Source: Aliishimia sp963721175
GTDB lineage: Bacteria > Pseudomonadota > Alphaproteobacteria > Rhodobacterales > Rhodobacteraceae
Reading direction: 5' to 3'
Assembly: GCA_963721175.1 (NCBI GenBank)
Contig: CAVRIG010000001.1
Span: forward strand, 62,001 to 126,000
DNA: 64,000 nt
The notes under the pieces were generated by a model, which saw only the letters and a program-made list of their open reading frames with translations, did not search any database and was not told where the DNA came from. The position numbers and the translations under genes are program-made. Positions 9,816-18,146 of this stretch are shown piece after piece; position 1 is the stretch's first letter, and the number at the start of each line of letters is the position of its first letter.

Positions 9816-11123
9816 TCATTGCGGGAAAACCACGATCCCGAGCGCCGCGTTCAGGGTGTGGTTGGAGACCACCGCCAGCCCCGCTCCGACCACAAGCGCC
9901 GCAACAGTCTCGATACCGCGCCTGAAGGATCGGCCCGGCGCCGTCAGATGGATGACGAGCCCGGCGAGGAGGGTGCAGCCGGCCGTCACCGCCGCAGCAC
10001 CCGGAGCGCCGAACCGCGGAATGACGCCGGTATGGCCCAGCACCGCGACGACAAGCATCGCCGCCGTGATGATGGCCGGACGGGCGACCTGGCCCACCGC
10101 CGCCGCGCGTCCCGAACCGATCGTGACGAGCCAGACGCCCGCACCGCCGAGCGCGAGCAAGCCGAAGAGCGGCGCGGCCGCGGCGAACGGCGCTCCGAAC
10201 AGGACCGGCGCCAACGGTGGCGCCACTCCGGCCGCCCAGACGAAGAGGAACAACCCGCCGGCGGACACCAGATCCAACCGCCGCTCGATCACCGCGCGAT
10301 CCGGCCCGGCCTCGCGATCGGCAAGGGCGACGACCGCCATCGGAGTGACCACCCCGGCCACCAGTGCCGGAATGATCGCGACCTGTTGCGCTGCCGCGTA
10401 CCATCCCAGCACTCCGCCGGATGCGCCAAGAAGGCCCAGCAGCACGATGTCGACGCGGTAGAAAATCTGCAGGCAGACGGCCTGAAGCAAGGTGGGCCCC
10501 GTCAGCCTGCGGAAGCCGCCGGGTGGCAGTGCATTCGCGCCGCGCATCGGCCGGATGGGCCGACGACGGTGCAACCAGGCGATCTCGACACTGCGCGCAA
10601 CGGACAGCGCAAGGAGCGCCGCAAAGGGTCCGCCGCCCAGACCGATGACGGCAATCACGCCCGCAAGCCTTGCCGCATTGAAGAGGCCGGCGCCGAGGCC
10701 CGGAACCTGGTAGGCGCCCATCGCCGTGTGGACCCCGCGATAGATACGCGAGACGATCAGCAGCAGGATCTCCGCTCCGGCGATGGCCCCGGCCAGACCG
10801 ATGGCGCGGTGGCCGGAGACTTCGGCGGCGGCGAACGCAGCCGACGCGAACGCCGCCCAAGCGGCAATCCCCGAGATGATGCCCCACCGCAGCAACGCGC
10901 CGGCCGCCCGCAACGGGTCGCGCGCAGCGGGCAGAAGAACCAGCGTGGCGCGGCTGAACACCGAGGCCAACGTCCATCCGAAAAGCGCCGCCGACGCCGC
11001 AGCGAGACCGAAGATCCCAAAACCCACAGGCCCGAGGTGCCGCGCGAGAAGCGCCGCCGACAGAATGGCCGCGGGAAGTCCTAGCCCCTCTCCGACGAAC
11101 CCGACGAGGGCGCCGCGGACCAT
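9816..11123 (-). CDS. oligosaccharide flippase family membrane protein (Wzx-like)
   Basis: A polytopic membrane protein of about 435 residues with 12 or more hydrophobic helices, few charges and the flippase-type opening LVGFVGEGLGLPAAILSAAL followed by LARHLGPVGFGIFG. Proteins of this family move lipid-linked sugar units across the inner membrane during capsule or exopolysaccharide assembly. I chose ATG 11123; the frame is open to 11252, and a TTG at 11178 overlapping the upstream stop would also be plausible. It lies in a leftward operon of two glycosyltransferases, this flippase and a GMC oxidoreductase. No polymerase gene is seen in the window. Confidence 0.8.
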   Translation of the reverse strand: MVRGALVGFVGEGLGLPAAILSAALLARHLGPVGFGIFGLAAASAALFGWTLASVFSRATLVLLPAARDPLRAAGALLRWGIISGIAAWAAFASAAFAAAEVSGHRAIGLAGAIAGAEILLLIVSRIYRGVHTAMGAYQVPGLGAGLFNAARLAGVIAVIGLGGGPFAALLALSVARSVEIAWLHRRRPIRPMRGANALPPGGFRRLTGPTLLQAVCLQIFYRVDIVLLGLLGASGGVLGWYAAAQQVAIIPALVAGVVTPMAVVALADREAGPDRAVIERRLDLVSAGGLFLFVWAAGVAPPLAPVLFGAPFAAAAPLFGLLALGGAGVWLVTIGSGRAAAVGQVARPAIITAAMLVVAVLGHTGVIPRFGAPGAAAVTAGCTLLAGLVIHLTAPGRSFRRGIETVAALVVGAGLAVVSNHTLNAALGIVVFPQ

Positions 11124-11163
11124 GCCGCCCGCGGGAAGTTTGCGATGCCGGGCGGCCAGCGCG

Positions 11164-12126
11164 TCAGTGTGCAAGGTGCGTTTCGTCCGGCAGAAGGTTC
11201 CGCCAGCGCCTGTACTCCATCTTCGCAAGCGCCTCGCGCCGGCCGCCGTCACCCAGGAGATAGCCGAGACACTCTCCGGCCGCGCTCGCCGCCAGGAACA
11301 GGGCCAGCAAGGGCAGCGCGCCGACGGTCTGCCGGCGGGTCTCCGCAGCCGGCATCAGATCGCGCAATATGGCGACGAAGCGCTTGACCGGAATTGCGGG
11401 CGCGGCGGCGGCATAGGCGAACTGCCGGGCACGGGTCCAGTTGCGCGCTCGGCTTGCGGCGAACATGCGCCCTGCCAGAAAATGCAACCGCAGCGACCGT
11501 GTCACCCGCGAGTAGTTCAGATGCGCCACCTCGATCCGCGGATCGAGCAGGAGGCGATGCCCCTGCCGCCGCATGTCGGCATGCATCACCCACTCGGCCT
11601 CCAGCATGTCGCAGAGCGCGTCCCCATAGCCCAGCAGCAGATCGCGGCGATAGCCGGAATTTTGTCCCGGCAGGTAGTCAGCCTCGCGCGGGGCGTCGGC
11701 GTGCATCCACGGCGCATACTCCACGGCGAGATTTTCGCGACTGGCCGCCGAATTGGGATTGGCGTTGCGCATCACCGGCCCCACGGCAGCATACCCTTGC
11801 GCGAAATCCTCGAGGAACTTCGCGGCCCAGCCATCCGCGATCGGAAAGCAATGATCTTCGCCGAGGATGACGAAAGGTGCGGATGCGGCCTTCACCGCTG
11901 CGACCCGCGCCGTTGCGGACGTCGTCGTGTCGGCCCGGATGACCCGCAGGTCGCCGAAGGTCCGGCGATGGTCCGGTCGGATGACGAGACTGTCGGCGAC
12001 GCTGCTGGCGACGATCACCTCCATCTCGCGCGCGACGGTCTGGGACGCATATCGCGACAGGATCCGGTCGAGACTCTGGCCAGGCTCGTCGGTGACAAGG
12101 ATCGCGCTGAGCCGGTGGTCGCTCAT
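11164..12126 (-). CDS. glycosyltransferase family 2-like protein
   Basis: A 320-residue protein beginning SDHRLSAILVTDE, a beta-strand as in GT-A folds. APFVILGEDHCFP lies at the place of the usual DxD metal site (here EDH). PGQNSGYRRDLLLGYGD and EAEWVMHADMRRQGHRLLLD match the acceptor region of GT2 enzymes. The C-terminal 80 residues hold hydrophobic segments that may anchor it to the membrane. Its ATG overlaps the stop of the preceding glycosyltransferase by four bases (ATGA), so the two are translationally coupled. Sugar specificity cannot be told. Confidence 0.75.
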   Translation of the reverse strand: MSDHRLSAILVTDEPGQSLDRILSRYASQTVAREMEVIVASSVADSLVIRPDHRRTFGDLRVIRADTTTSATARVAAVKAASAPFVILGEDHCFPIADGWAAKFLEDFAQGYAAVGPVMRNANPNSAASRENLAVEYAPWMHADAPREADYLPGQNSGYRRDLLLGYGDALCDMLEAEWVMHADMRRQGHRLLLDPRIEVAHLNYSRVTRSLRLHFLAGRMFAASRARNWTRARQFAYAAAAPAIPVKRFVAILRDLMPAAETRRQTVGALPLLALFLAASAAGECLGYLLGDGGRREALAKMEYRRWRNLLPDETHLAH

Positions 12127-13104
12127 CTCGGTTTTCTCGCCGCCGACGGCCCCTTCGCGACATTCCCCTGTGCCGCCGACAGTCCGGATGCCGCAGGCAC
12201 GGCGAACGCCTTAGCTCCCCGCTCTGCCTGTCGCTGCGCCAGATACCCTTGAGTCATGGCGATCTGCGACAGAAAGACGAGAACCGTCTGCTTCAATGCC
12301 GAACCCAGGCTCACGCGATCGGGGCGCGCGATCGGACAGGTCAGCAATCCGAGGTAGAATGCCCAAGGCTCCAGCCGCAAACGCGCGTCCTCGGCGCCAA
12401 GCTTCACGCGCAGGCGCCGCGCACCGCGGCCGTAGCTGGCGTGCTGGTGCCAGAACCCCGCCAGGCCCAGATCGTGCCGATGGCCGACGATGGCGTCTTG
12501 CGCGTAGATGAGCCGACGACCGCTCGCCCGCCAGCGCAGCCCCAGGTCACGATCCTCCGAGGCGAACACGAAGTGCGGGTCGAGCCCGCCGAGGGCGCGA
12601 AAGGCCTGGCGCGAGAAGCCCATGTTGTTCGTCGTGAAGAACTGCAGCCGGTCGTCCGTCTCGTCATACCAGCGGTAAAGGAACTCGACGATGGATTGGC
12701 TCGCTGCGGCGCAGGCATTGTCGGAAAGGTCGTTGACCGTCCGACCGCCGATATGCGCCTCCGGGTCGGACCTGCGCCTCCTGCAGTCGGGTCAGCCAAT
12801 CCGGCGCCGGCCTGCAATCATCGTCGGTGAACGCGATGAAATCCGTCTGCGCGGCCTCGACACCCAGGTTACGCGCGGCTGCGGGCCCGCGGTTGTCCTG
12901 CCGGATCACCTGCACAAAATCCCCGAAGGGCGCGGCCATCGGGGCCAGCGGGGTGTCGCTGCCGTCGTCGACGACGATCACGCGGACGCTCGGGTACTTC
13001 AGGGCGGAGAGGCATTCCAGGCACATCCGCAAATGCTGCGGCCGGTTGCGGGACGCGACGACCACGGTGCATGGCTCGTACAAGTGAACCCTTCCCCTTC
13101 CCAC
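12123..13104 (-). pseudogene. glycosyltransferase family 2, one frameshift
   Basis: The first frame gives TVVVASRNRPQHLRMCLECL, VRVIVVDDGSDTPL with the first Asp pair, and DFIAFTDDDCRPAPDWL, the DxD motif. Near 12768 the frame changes by one base. The sequence then continues as AHIGGRTVNDLSDNACAAAS, FFTTNNMGFSRQAFRALGG and FASEDRDLGLRWRASGRRL, the ED and RW features of GT2 enzymes, ending at 12123. The combined length of about 325 residues is normal, and no other damage is seen. The true start may be GTG 13104 or TTG 13083, the latter having a better AAGGGGAAGGG site. It is the first gene of the polysaccharide operon. Confidence 0.75.
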
Positions 13105-13714
13105 GACCTAATAATTCGAGGCATTGATACGAAAGCAGATCTTCACGGCCTTGTAGACGCGCTCGACCTGCTCGGCCGCTAAGGTTCTTCGTTGCCATCC
13201 GCAGGAGTTCTGTCCGTCGCGTATCAACACAAGATGCAGATGCGCGCGCACTGCTCCCGATAAAAACGCCACATCTTCAAGGCAATCTGCGCACGAGGGT
13301 GACCCAGGCGGATACCAAGGGTATGCTGGTGTTAATCGCGTCTACGAATTCTCTTCGGCGCAAGTCATGCCCCGACACCAAACCGACACGGCGCTTTCTA
13401 CGCAGCTTCGCTGCTCCAACCGCCCCGATCCGTCGATCTTTTCTATGTCCAATAATGATTTGCTGGCCTTGGAGTACATGTTGGCACGCGGGGATGGTTT
13501 TGCGGGACAGTGTTCTGTGAAACAGCCTCATATGGCGCGCGAAAACGCGTCGATGCGATCTTCGGAACCGCAGGACGCCGACGAGGCGTGAATGAACCTC
13601 GACGGAAATCCCGCCGCCCTGCCCTCTCGGATTGTGCTGATGTCTTGCTTCTTTTTGAACCCGGCCCATCCGTCTGATCCCCGCGCCGGCAGACGGGGCG
13701 TCACGCCTCCGGGC
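13105..13714. other. gene-poor stretch between polysaccharide operon and vapC
   Basis: No recognisable gene lies in these 610 bases. A 74-codon plus frame at 13367-13591 and a 130-codon minus frame at 13277-13669 oppose each other, and neither shows a domain. The promoter of the leftward polysaccharide operon should lie just right of 13104. The lower GC around 13290-13480 fits non-coding or decayed DNA. Confidence 0.3.
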
Positions 13715-14110
13715 TCACTGCCCGATGACATCTACCGAGCCTGCGCGCGCGGCACGTGCCAGCGCCCCATCCAAGGTTGCCAGAGACGCAGCCCGGCGAT
13801 GCGCAAGCTCGAGGTACAGCGCGTCGTAGACTGTCAGCCCATGCTCCCGTGACAGGGCCAGCACGGCTGCGTTGGAGGGTGTCGTGTCCAGCTCGATGCC
13901 AAGGCCGTCGACCGCCTCGATCATCCGGTCGGCCATCCCCTGTGGCAGGCGGCCACGGCGCTCACTGACGATGAGGATGTTGCGCAACTCCGCCCACAGG
14001 AGCCACGGCGCGACAAAGACGTCATGCAGCGCGACAAGGCCCGGAAGGTCGAGGCCGGTTTCGTCGGGCAGCAGCCAGCCGGCAACAGCCGACGCATCGA
14101 CCACCAGCAT
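13715..14110 (-). CDS. vapC: VapC-type PIN domain toxin
   Basis: A 131-residue PIN-domain ribonuclease. The acidic metal site is complete: Asp5 in MLVVDASAVAGW, Glu41 in LWAELRNIL, Asp near 96 in LTVYDALYLELAHRR and Asp near 114 in SLATLDGALARAA. VapC toxins cut specific RNAs and are neutralised by the partner antitoxin. Its ATG shares one base with the antitoxin stop (TAATG), the standard coupled arrangement. Its place beside the partition genes points to a plasmid addiction module. Confidence 0.9.
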   Translation of the reverse strand: MLVVDASAVAGWLLPDETGLDLPGLVALHDVFVAPWLLWAELRNILIVSERRGRLPQGMADRMIEAVDGLGIELDTTPSNAAVLALSREHGLTVYDALYLELAHRRAASLATLDGALARAARAGSVDVIGQ

Positions 14111-14352
14111 TACCGGCGGCCTTGGTCGCGCGCATCCAGAATGTCCTGCCGCGTCAGACGCATTTCGACATCCGATCGCAATGCCAGGATGCGCTTCGCC
14201 GCGGCCTCGCGGTCCCGTGCCCGACCGGGAACCGGCGCCAACTGCGCCACAGGTTTGCCGCGCCGCGTGATCGTGACCGTCTCCCCAGCCTCGACAGCGG
14301 CCAGCAGTTCGGAAAGATGTGTCTTGGCCTCAAAGGCGCCAATTTCGCGCAT
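14110..14352 (-). CDS. vapB: Phd/YefM-type antitoxin, VapC partner
   Basis: An 80-residue antitoxin of the Phd/YefM fold. The DNA-binding N-terminus reads REIGAFEAKTHLSELLAAV followed by ETVTITRRGKPVAQLAPV, the family hallmark. The C-terminal 30 residues are the expected toxin-binding tail. It precedes vapC and overlaps it by one base. Such antitoxins usually repress their own operon; the operator would lie right of 14352, but I saw no clear palindrome there other than the partition palindrome at 14456. Confidence 0.9.
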   Translation of the reverse strand: MREIGAFEAKTHLSELLAAVEAGETVTITRRGKPVAQLAPVPGRARDREAAAKRILALRSDVEMRLTRQDILDARDQGRR

Positions 14353-14455
14353 GCTCGTCCCCTTTCAACTGGTTGGCAGACTAGTTGGTATTCGCGGGCC
14401 GGTCAAGCGCCCTGCCCGCCGCTGTGATTGGTGGCATCGAAGGCAACCGGTGGAG

Positions 14456-14477
14456 GACCTTACCCGCGGATAAGGTC
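14456..14477. repeat. 22-bp palindrome, candidate parS copy 1
   Basis: The half-sites GACCTTACCCG and CGGATAAGGTC form a 22-bp palindrome with one mismatch. It overlaps the last bases of parB, so it sits at the end of the parAB operon. It matches three further copies inside parA. Confidence 0.75.
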
Positions 14478-15579
14478 AGCCGAGCCCATCGATCAGGGCC
14501 GCGATGGCGCGCTCCAGTCGGCTGCGGTCGATGGAGGAGAAGTCGCGGTCGACCTTGATCTCCAGCCGCCCCTGCCCCGCCGTGCATTTCACCTGCCCGG
14601 CCCGGCTGTGGATGTGGAAGGTCGTCTTGGTCTTGCCCCCCTGCCCTGTCCGTGTCCGTTTCGGCATGGCCTCGGGTTCGGCCTGATCCCCGGCCTCCTC
14701 CATCACGGCAAAGCGGCGAAGCACGTCCAGTTCGTCGGAAATCGACCGGTTCTCCCAGCCGTCGAGTTCCGCCTTGATCCGCCCGACAACCTCCGGACGG
14801 TCCTTGACCTGCCGTGCCAGCGCCACGCCCAGGGCCCGCGGGATCTCCGTCGGGTAGGCCAGGCACTCGCCTATCCGGTCCAGAAGGAACGCGAACGACC
14901 GGATATAGCTGCGCTTCGAGTAGGGTGCCGACTGGAACAGCGCCGCCACCGCCGCCGACAGGTCCGTGGCTTCGGTGGCCGGATCCGCGACGAAGTTCTT
15001 GGCGGCATGAGCCATCTCGGCGAAGGACAGGTCCTTGCGGATCACGTTCTCGTCCACCATCCGGCGGTAGAGACCGGCCACGTCGCCTTCCCCTTCGAGA
15101 ACGAGCGCCGGGATCCGGTCCCAGCCGCCCTCCTCCGCTTCGTCCCGCAGCCGCTTGTAGGCCGCGAGCCGCCGGTAGCCCTGAACCAGCTCATATCCGG
15201 TGCCGTCCGGTCGCGGCAGGACCCGGATCGGGTTCGACAGGCCCAGTTCGCGGATGGATGTCATCAAGCCTTCGAGTTCCGCGTCCTCGCCCGGCATCCG
15301 GTCGCGCACCAGCATGTAGCTGTGAACCTCATCCAGCGGCACGGCCTGCACCACGTGACCCGCCGCCTTGAGCGCTACGTATTCATGGGCCAGCGCGTCG
15401 TTCTCCTCGCGGATCGCGTCGGCCGACGCCTTGCGAGCCCGGACCGCCTCGGCGTTCTCGGTGATCGCGCTCGCCATCGGGCCGCGGCGGCGAGACGTGG
15501 GCTCAGGCGCGTCGGGCGCCGTCGGATGTTCGACCTCCTCCGGCATCTCGATGTCGAACATGCGTCGCTTTCGGGTCAT
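14476..15579 (-). CDS. parB: ParB/RepB family plasmid partition protein
   Basis: A 367-residue centromere-binding protein. The ParB N-terminal domain runs from about residue 80: VQAVPLDEVHSYMLVRDR, SIRELGLSNPIRVLPR and GYELVQGYRRLAAYKRL, the GERR-like box of CTP-binding ParB proteins. The middle part (DENVIRKDLSFAEMAHAAK) precedes the helix-turn-helix region. Residues 310-367 are a basic, separate C-terminal domain. Its ATG overlaps the parA stop (ATGA). It should load on the nearby 22-bp palindromes, which is inference. The gene is intact. Confidence 0.9.
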   Translation of the reverse strand: MTRKRRMFDIEMPEEVEHPTAPDAPEPTSRRRGPMASAITENAEAVRARKASADAIREENDALAHEYVALKAAGHVVQAVPLDEVHSYMLVRDRMPGEDAELEGLMTSIRELGLSNPIRVLPRPDGTGYELVQGYRRLAAYKRLRDEAEEGGWDRIPALVLEGEGDVAGLYRRMVDENVIRKDLSFAEMAHAAKNFVADPATEATDLSAAVAALFQSAPYSKRSYIRSFAFLLDRIGECLAYPTEIPRALGVALARQVKDRPEVVGRIKAELDGWENRSISDELDVLRRFAVMEEAGDQAEPEAMPKRTRTGQGGKTKTTFHIHSRAGQVKCTAGQGRLEIKVDRDFSSIDRSRLERAIAALIDGLG

Positions 15580-16919
15580 GCCTGCTCTCCTTCATGCACG
15601 ACCTTATCCGCGGGTAAGGTCTCCGCCTCCAGCGCCTTCCAGTGCGGCAGCATGCCGGCCTTGAACTCGCCATACGCCCGGTCGAAGCTGGTCCGCGCCC
15701 GACGCCAGGTTTCCCGGGTCATGTCGCGGTAGTCCATCTCGTAGATCGAGTTGAGGAACCGTCCGGACTGCTCGACCGCGCGGGTCATCTCGATCGGGTG
15801 CTCCGCCAGTCTCTCCCCGAACACCTTGCCGAAGGCTTCGTACATCGCGCGGTGCAGGTCGTTGCCGGGCTCGTAGCGCGTCAGCAGGAACCTGACGTCA
15901 TGGAACACCTTCGGCAACGTGACCTTATCCGCGGGTAAGGTGCCCTCGAAGCCATGCGACAGATCCTCCAGCGCCTCCGAGAGCTGGCCGATGAAGCTGG
16001 TGGTGCTGTCATACTCCCAGTAGCCGGGACCGGAGGGAATATAGAGGATGTCGGCGGCAAAGACGGCGTTCATCGACTGGTAACCAATGGCCGGCGGGCA
16101 GTCGAAGAAGATCAGGTCCCACTGATCGTCGGGGAGCTGATCAAGGAACCGGCTGACAGCCGCGAAAAACGACCATTCGGGGTTGAGGTGCCGGTACTGG
16201 GCGGAGGCGAACTCCACGAAGGCCGCATTGGCGCAGGAGGGAATCAGGTCGATCGTGGGCCAGTTGGTCGGCTGGATGAAGTCGGCCATCCGCAGCTCCT
16301 GCAGGCCCAAATCGGTGATGCTGGAGGGAATCGTGCGGCGGGGCAGGGCGGTCCCGCTCGCCGCGCCGCGGGGCGCATTGTTCTGCGCCTCCGTCTCCCG
16401 CACGAGGTCGCGGGCCATGATGCCCCAGACGGTGTTCTCCTCGCTCACGTCCGTGAGGCCCATGGAATGACTGAGCGTGGCCTGCGGATCGAAGTCGACG
16501 CAGAGCACCCGGTAACCGTCGAGGGCCGCCGCATGCGCGAAGTGGAGCGCGACCGTCGACTTGCCTGCCCCACCCTTGAAGTTGGCGATGGCGGTGCGGA
16601 GCGCGCGACCCTTGGGGCGGGCGGGCACGAGCGACTTGCCTCGCGGACGGAGCTTGCGGCGGAGCGTGTTGACTTCCTCCAGCGTGAACCACCGCTGACG
16701 GCCATCGGGCTCGACCTTACCCGCGGGTAAGGTGGCATCGGCGGCCATCTTGCCCCGGAAGGTCGACTGGTTCAGCCCCAGGATCAGTTCCGCCACCTCC
16801 CACGACGAGAAGCGGCGCAGGGTCTTGACGTTCTCGGGCGAGAAGGTCTGTTGCCGGATCCAGCCCTGCATCTTGAGCGAGCGGGTCTGCAGTTCCCGCA
16901 GATCTGTATGTGTGAGCAT
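15576..16919 (-). CDS. parA: ParA/RepA family plasmid partition ATPase
   Basis: A ParA ATPase of about 447 residues. The start at ATG 16919 has GAGG five bases upstream; ATG 16955 is possible but has no such site. An N-terminal MerR-like helix-turn-helix region (SSWEVAELILGLNQSTFRGK) is followed by the deviant Walker A in IANFKGGAGKSTVALHFAHA, Walker A' in VLCVDFDPQATLSHSMGL and Walker B in WDLIFFDCPPAIGYQ. The protein carries three short inserts reading TLPAGKV or TLPADKV (near residues 65, 330 and 440). Each is encoded by one copy of the 22-bp palindrome. Known relatives move plasmid copies apart with ParB. Confidence 0.92.
   Translation of the reverse strand: MLTHTDLRELQTRSLKMQGWIRQQTFSPENVKTLRRFSSWEVAELILGLNQSTFRGKMAADATLPAGKVEPDGRQRWFTLEEVNTLRRKLRPRGKSLVPARPKGRALRTAIANFKGGAGKSTVALHFAHAAALDGYRVLCVDFDPQATLSHSMGLTDVSEENTVWGIMARDLVRETEAQNNAPRGAASGTALPRRTIPSSITDLGLQELRMADFIQPTNWPTIDLIPSCANAAFVEFASAQYRHLNPEWSFFAAVSRFLDQLPDDQWDLIFFDCPPAIGYQSMNAVFAADILYIPSGPGYWEYDSTTSFIGQLSEALEDLSHGFEGTLPADKVTLPKVFHDVRFLLTRYEPGNDLHRAMYEAFGKVFGERLAEHPIEMTRAVEQSGRFLNSIYEMDYRDMTRETWRRARTSFDRAYGEFKAGMLPHWKALEAETLPADKVVHEGEQA
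15600..15621. repeat. 22-bp palindrome, candidate parS copy 2
   Basis: The half-site GACCTTATCCG is joined to CGGGTAAGGTC. The copy lies near the 3' end of parA and is translated as TLPADKV. Confidence 0.75.
15921..15942. repeat. 22-bp palindrome, candidate parS copy 3
   Basis: The core CCTTATCCGCGGGTAAGG lies inside parA and is translated as TLPADKV. The outermost base pair is mismatched. Confidence 0.75.
16713..16734. repeat. 22-bp palindrome, candidate parS copy 4
   Basis: The core CCTTACCCGCGGGTAAGG is a perfect palindrome inside the 5' part of parA, translated as TLPAGKV. The outermost pair is mismatched. This copy has the most symmetrical core. Confidence 0.75.
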
Positions 16920-17402
16920 GTTTGCCTCGGACGTAGATTTCTGCCTCTCCGTCATTTACGCCGAATTTGCCAAACTTGTCGAGGTGGGTATTCTGCAAAC
17001 CAAACTGGGCAGAGAACAGGAACCAAAAGAGCCAAGCAGGTACACGGACCCGATGCGAGCCGATTCGGCGCCGTCGAGCAAGCCGGAGGTCCACACGACC
17101 CATTTCGGCGGATTTTGGGGGACACGCACACACCACCCGCGACATGTAGAGGGGACACATAACGCAAATAAGGGGACACTCAGTATGTCCCTCAATACCT
17201 ATTTCATACCAAAAATCCTTTGGATCGAAGGAAGACAAAAAGCGGTCGCACCGCGAATCCTTGACAATTGCCGATGTTCCAACGCTAATCGGTCCAAGTA
17301 CGGGAAAAGCGTTTGAAACCCCACCTCACCACAGAGTGAGGGCCGAGCGCACCTTGAGGCGACACAGGCGATCACCGGCCACGGTCCGGGCGAGGAGCAG
17401 GC
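16920..17402. other. parA / dnaA-like intergenic region, candidate replication origin
   Basis: About 480 bases lie between the divergent parA and the DnaA-like gene. GGGGACAC occurs three times, at 17118-17125, 17151-17158 and 17172-17179. The last copy also forms an inverted repeat with TGTCCC at 17186-17191. An AT-rich patch follows at 17190-17225. Short repeats beside an AT-rich patch next to an initiator gene are what a plasmid origin looks like, but activity is inference. Short frames on both strands here lack recognisable motifs and I do not call them. Confidence 0.45.
17118..17191. repeat. three GGGGACAC repeats with an inverted partner
   Basis: The copies start at 17118, 17151 and 17172, so the spacing is 33 and 21 bases, about three and two helical turns. 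GGGACA at 17173-17178 faces TGTCCC at 17186-17191 across seven bases. They could be iterons for the initiator or an operator for its promoter. Confidence 0.45.
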
Positions 17403-18125
17403 ATGAACGACGGACGAACCGTCCAGGCATGGCAGCGGGGCAAGCTGGCGGGTCCCGGTACGGCCGCACTCAAATACGACATTCTGACCGCCCTGCTGGT
17501 CACGGCCACTTGTGGCGACCCTGTCGACGCGCGGCTGTGTCTGCGGTTGTCCCTGCTGATCACAGCACGGTTCAACTGGCGGCGCGGCACGTTCGCAGTG
17601 GGGCAGAAAGAAATCGCCCGGATGTGGGGCGTCACGGATCGCACGGCCAAGCGCGAGATGGCGCAGATGCGCACGCGCGGGTGGATCGTCGTCGACGTGC
17701 CGGCGGCGCGGGGTAGGGTGGCGTCCTACCGGATCGAGTTGCCGGAGGTGCTGCGCGCAACCATGCCGCACTGGGCTGCCGTGGGGCCGGACTTCGCGGC
17801 GCGCATGGTCGGTGCGCCCGCGGACCCCGACACGGAGGCCAGCAATGTCATTCCCCTGCGCCGTAGTTCCGCCCCTTTGCCTGTTGCGGAGGACACGGTC
17901 TGGGCCGCCGCGGCGGCGCGCCTTCGGGAGCAGGATCCGGGTGTCTACACGGCCTGGTTCGCCCCGCTGGTTCCCGTGGATGTCGAGGCGGGGACGCAAA
18001 TCCTTCTGGCACCGTCGCGCTTCATCTCGGACTATGTCACCACCCATTACCGCGGCCGCCTGCTGGCGGCGCTGGCGGCGGAGGACCGGTCCATCCGCGA
18101 CGTGCGGATCACCCATCCCCGGTAG
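17403..18125 (+). CDS. DnaA-like plasmid replication initiator
   Basis: A 240-residue protein. Residues about 50-120 look like a winged helix-turn-helix (GQKEIARMWGVTDRTAKREM, then RGRVASYRIELPEV). Residues about 165-238 match the N-terminal domain of DnaA: VWAAAAARLREQDPGVYTAW, then LAPSRFISDYVTTHYRGRLL. There is no AAA+ ATPase part. Proteins of this type are known as DnaA-like replicases of Rhodobacterales plasmids, where they pair with parAB, exactly as here. It is transcribed away from parA and ends 22 bases before the convergent ABC operon. The gene is intact. Confidence 0.8.
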   Translation: MNDGRTVQAWQRGKLAGPGTAALKYDILTALLVTATCGDPVDARLCLRLSLLITARFNWRRGTFAVGQKEIARMWGVTDRTAKREMAQMRTRGWIVVDVPAARGRVASYRIELPEVLRATMPHWAAVGPDFAARMVGAPADPDTEASNVIPLRRSSAPLPVAEDTVWAAAAARLREQDPGVYTAWFAPLVPVDVEAGTQILLAPSRFISDYVTTHYRGRLLAALAAEDRSIRDVRITHPR

Positions 18126-18146
18126 TGGAGTCCGACGATGTCCGGA

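Noticed and set aside
9775..10977. Arg/Gly/Ala-rich long frames opposite or out of phase with the flippase gene
   Set aside because: These are typical high-GC shadow frames; the flippase frame has the hydrophobic helices and motif order of a real protein.
13277..13669. A 130-codon minus frame between the polysaccharide locus and vapC
   Set aside because: It is basic and low in complexity, has no ribosome binding site and no recognised domain. An equally long plus-strand frame opposes it.
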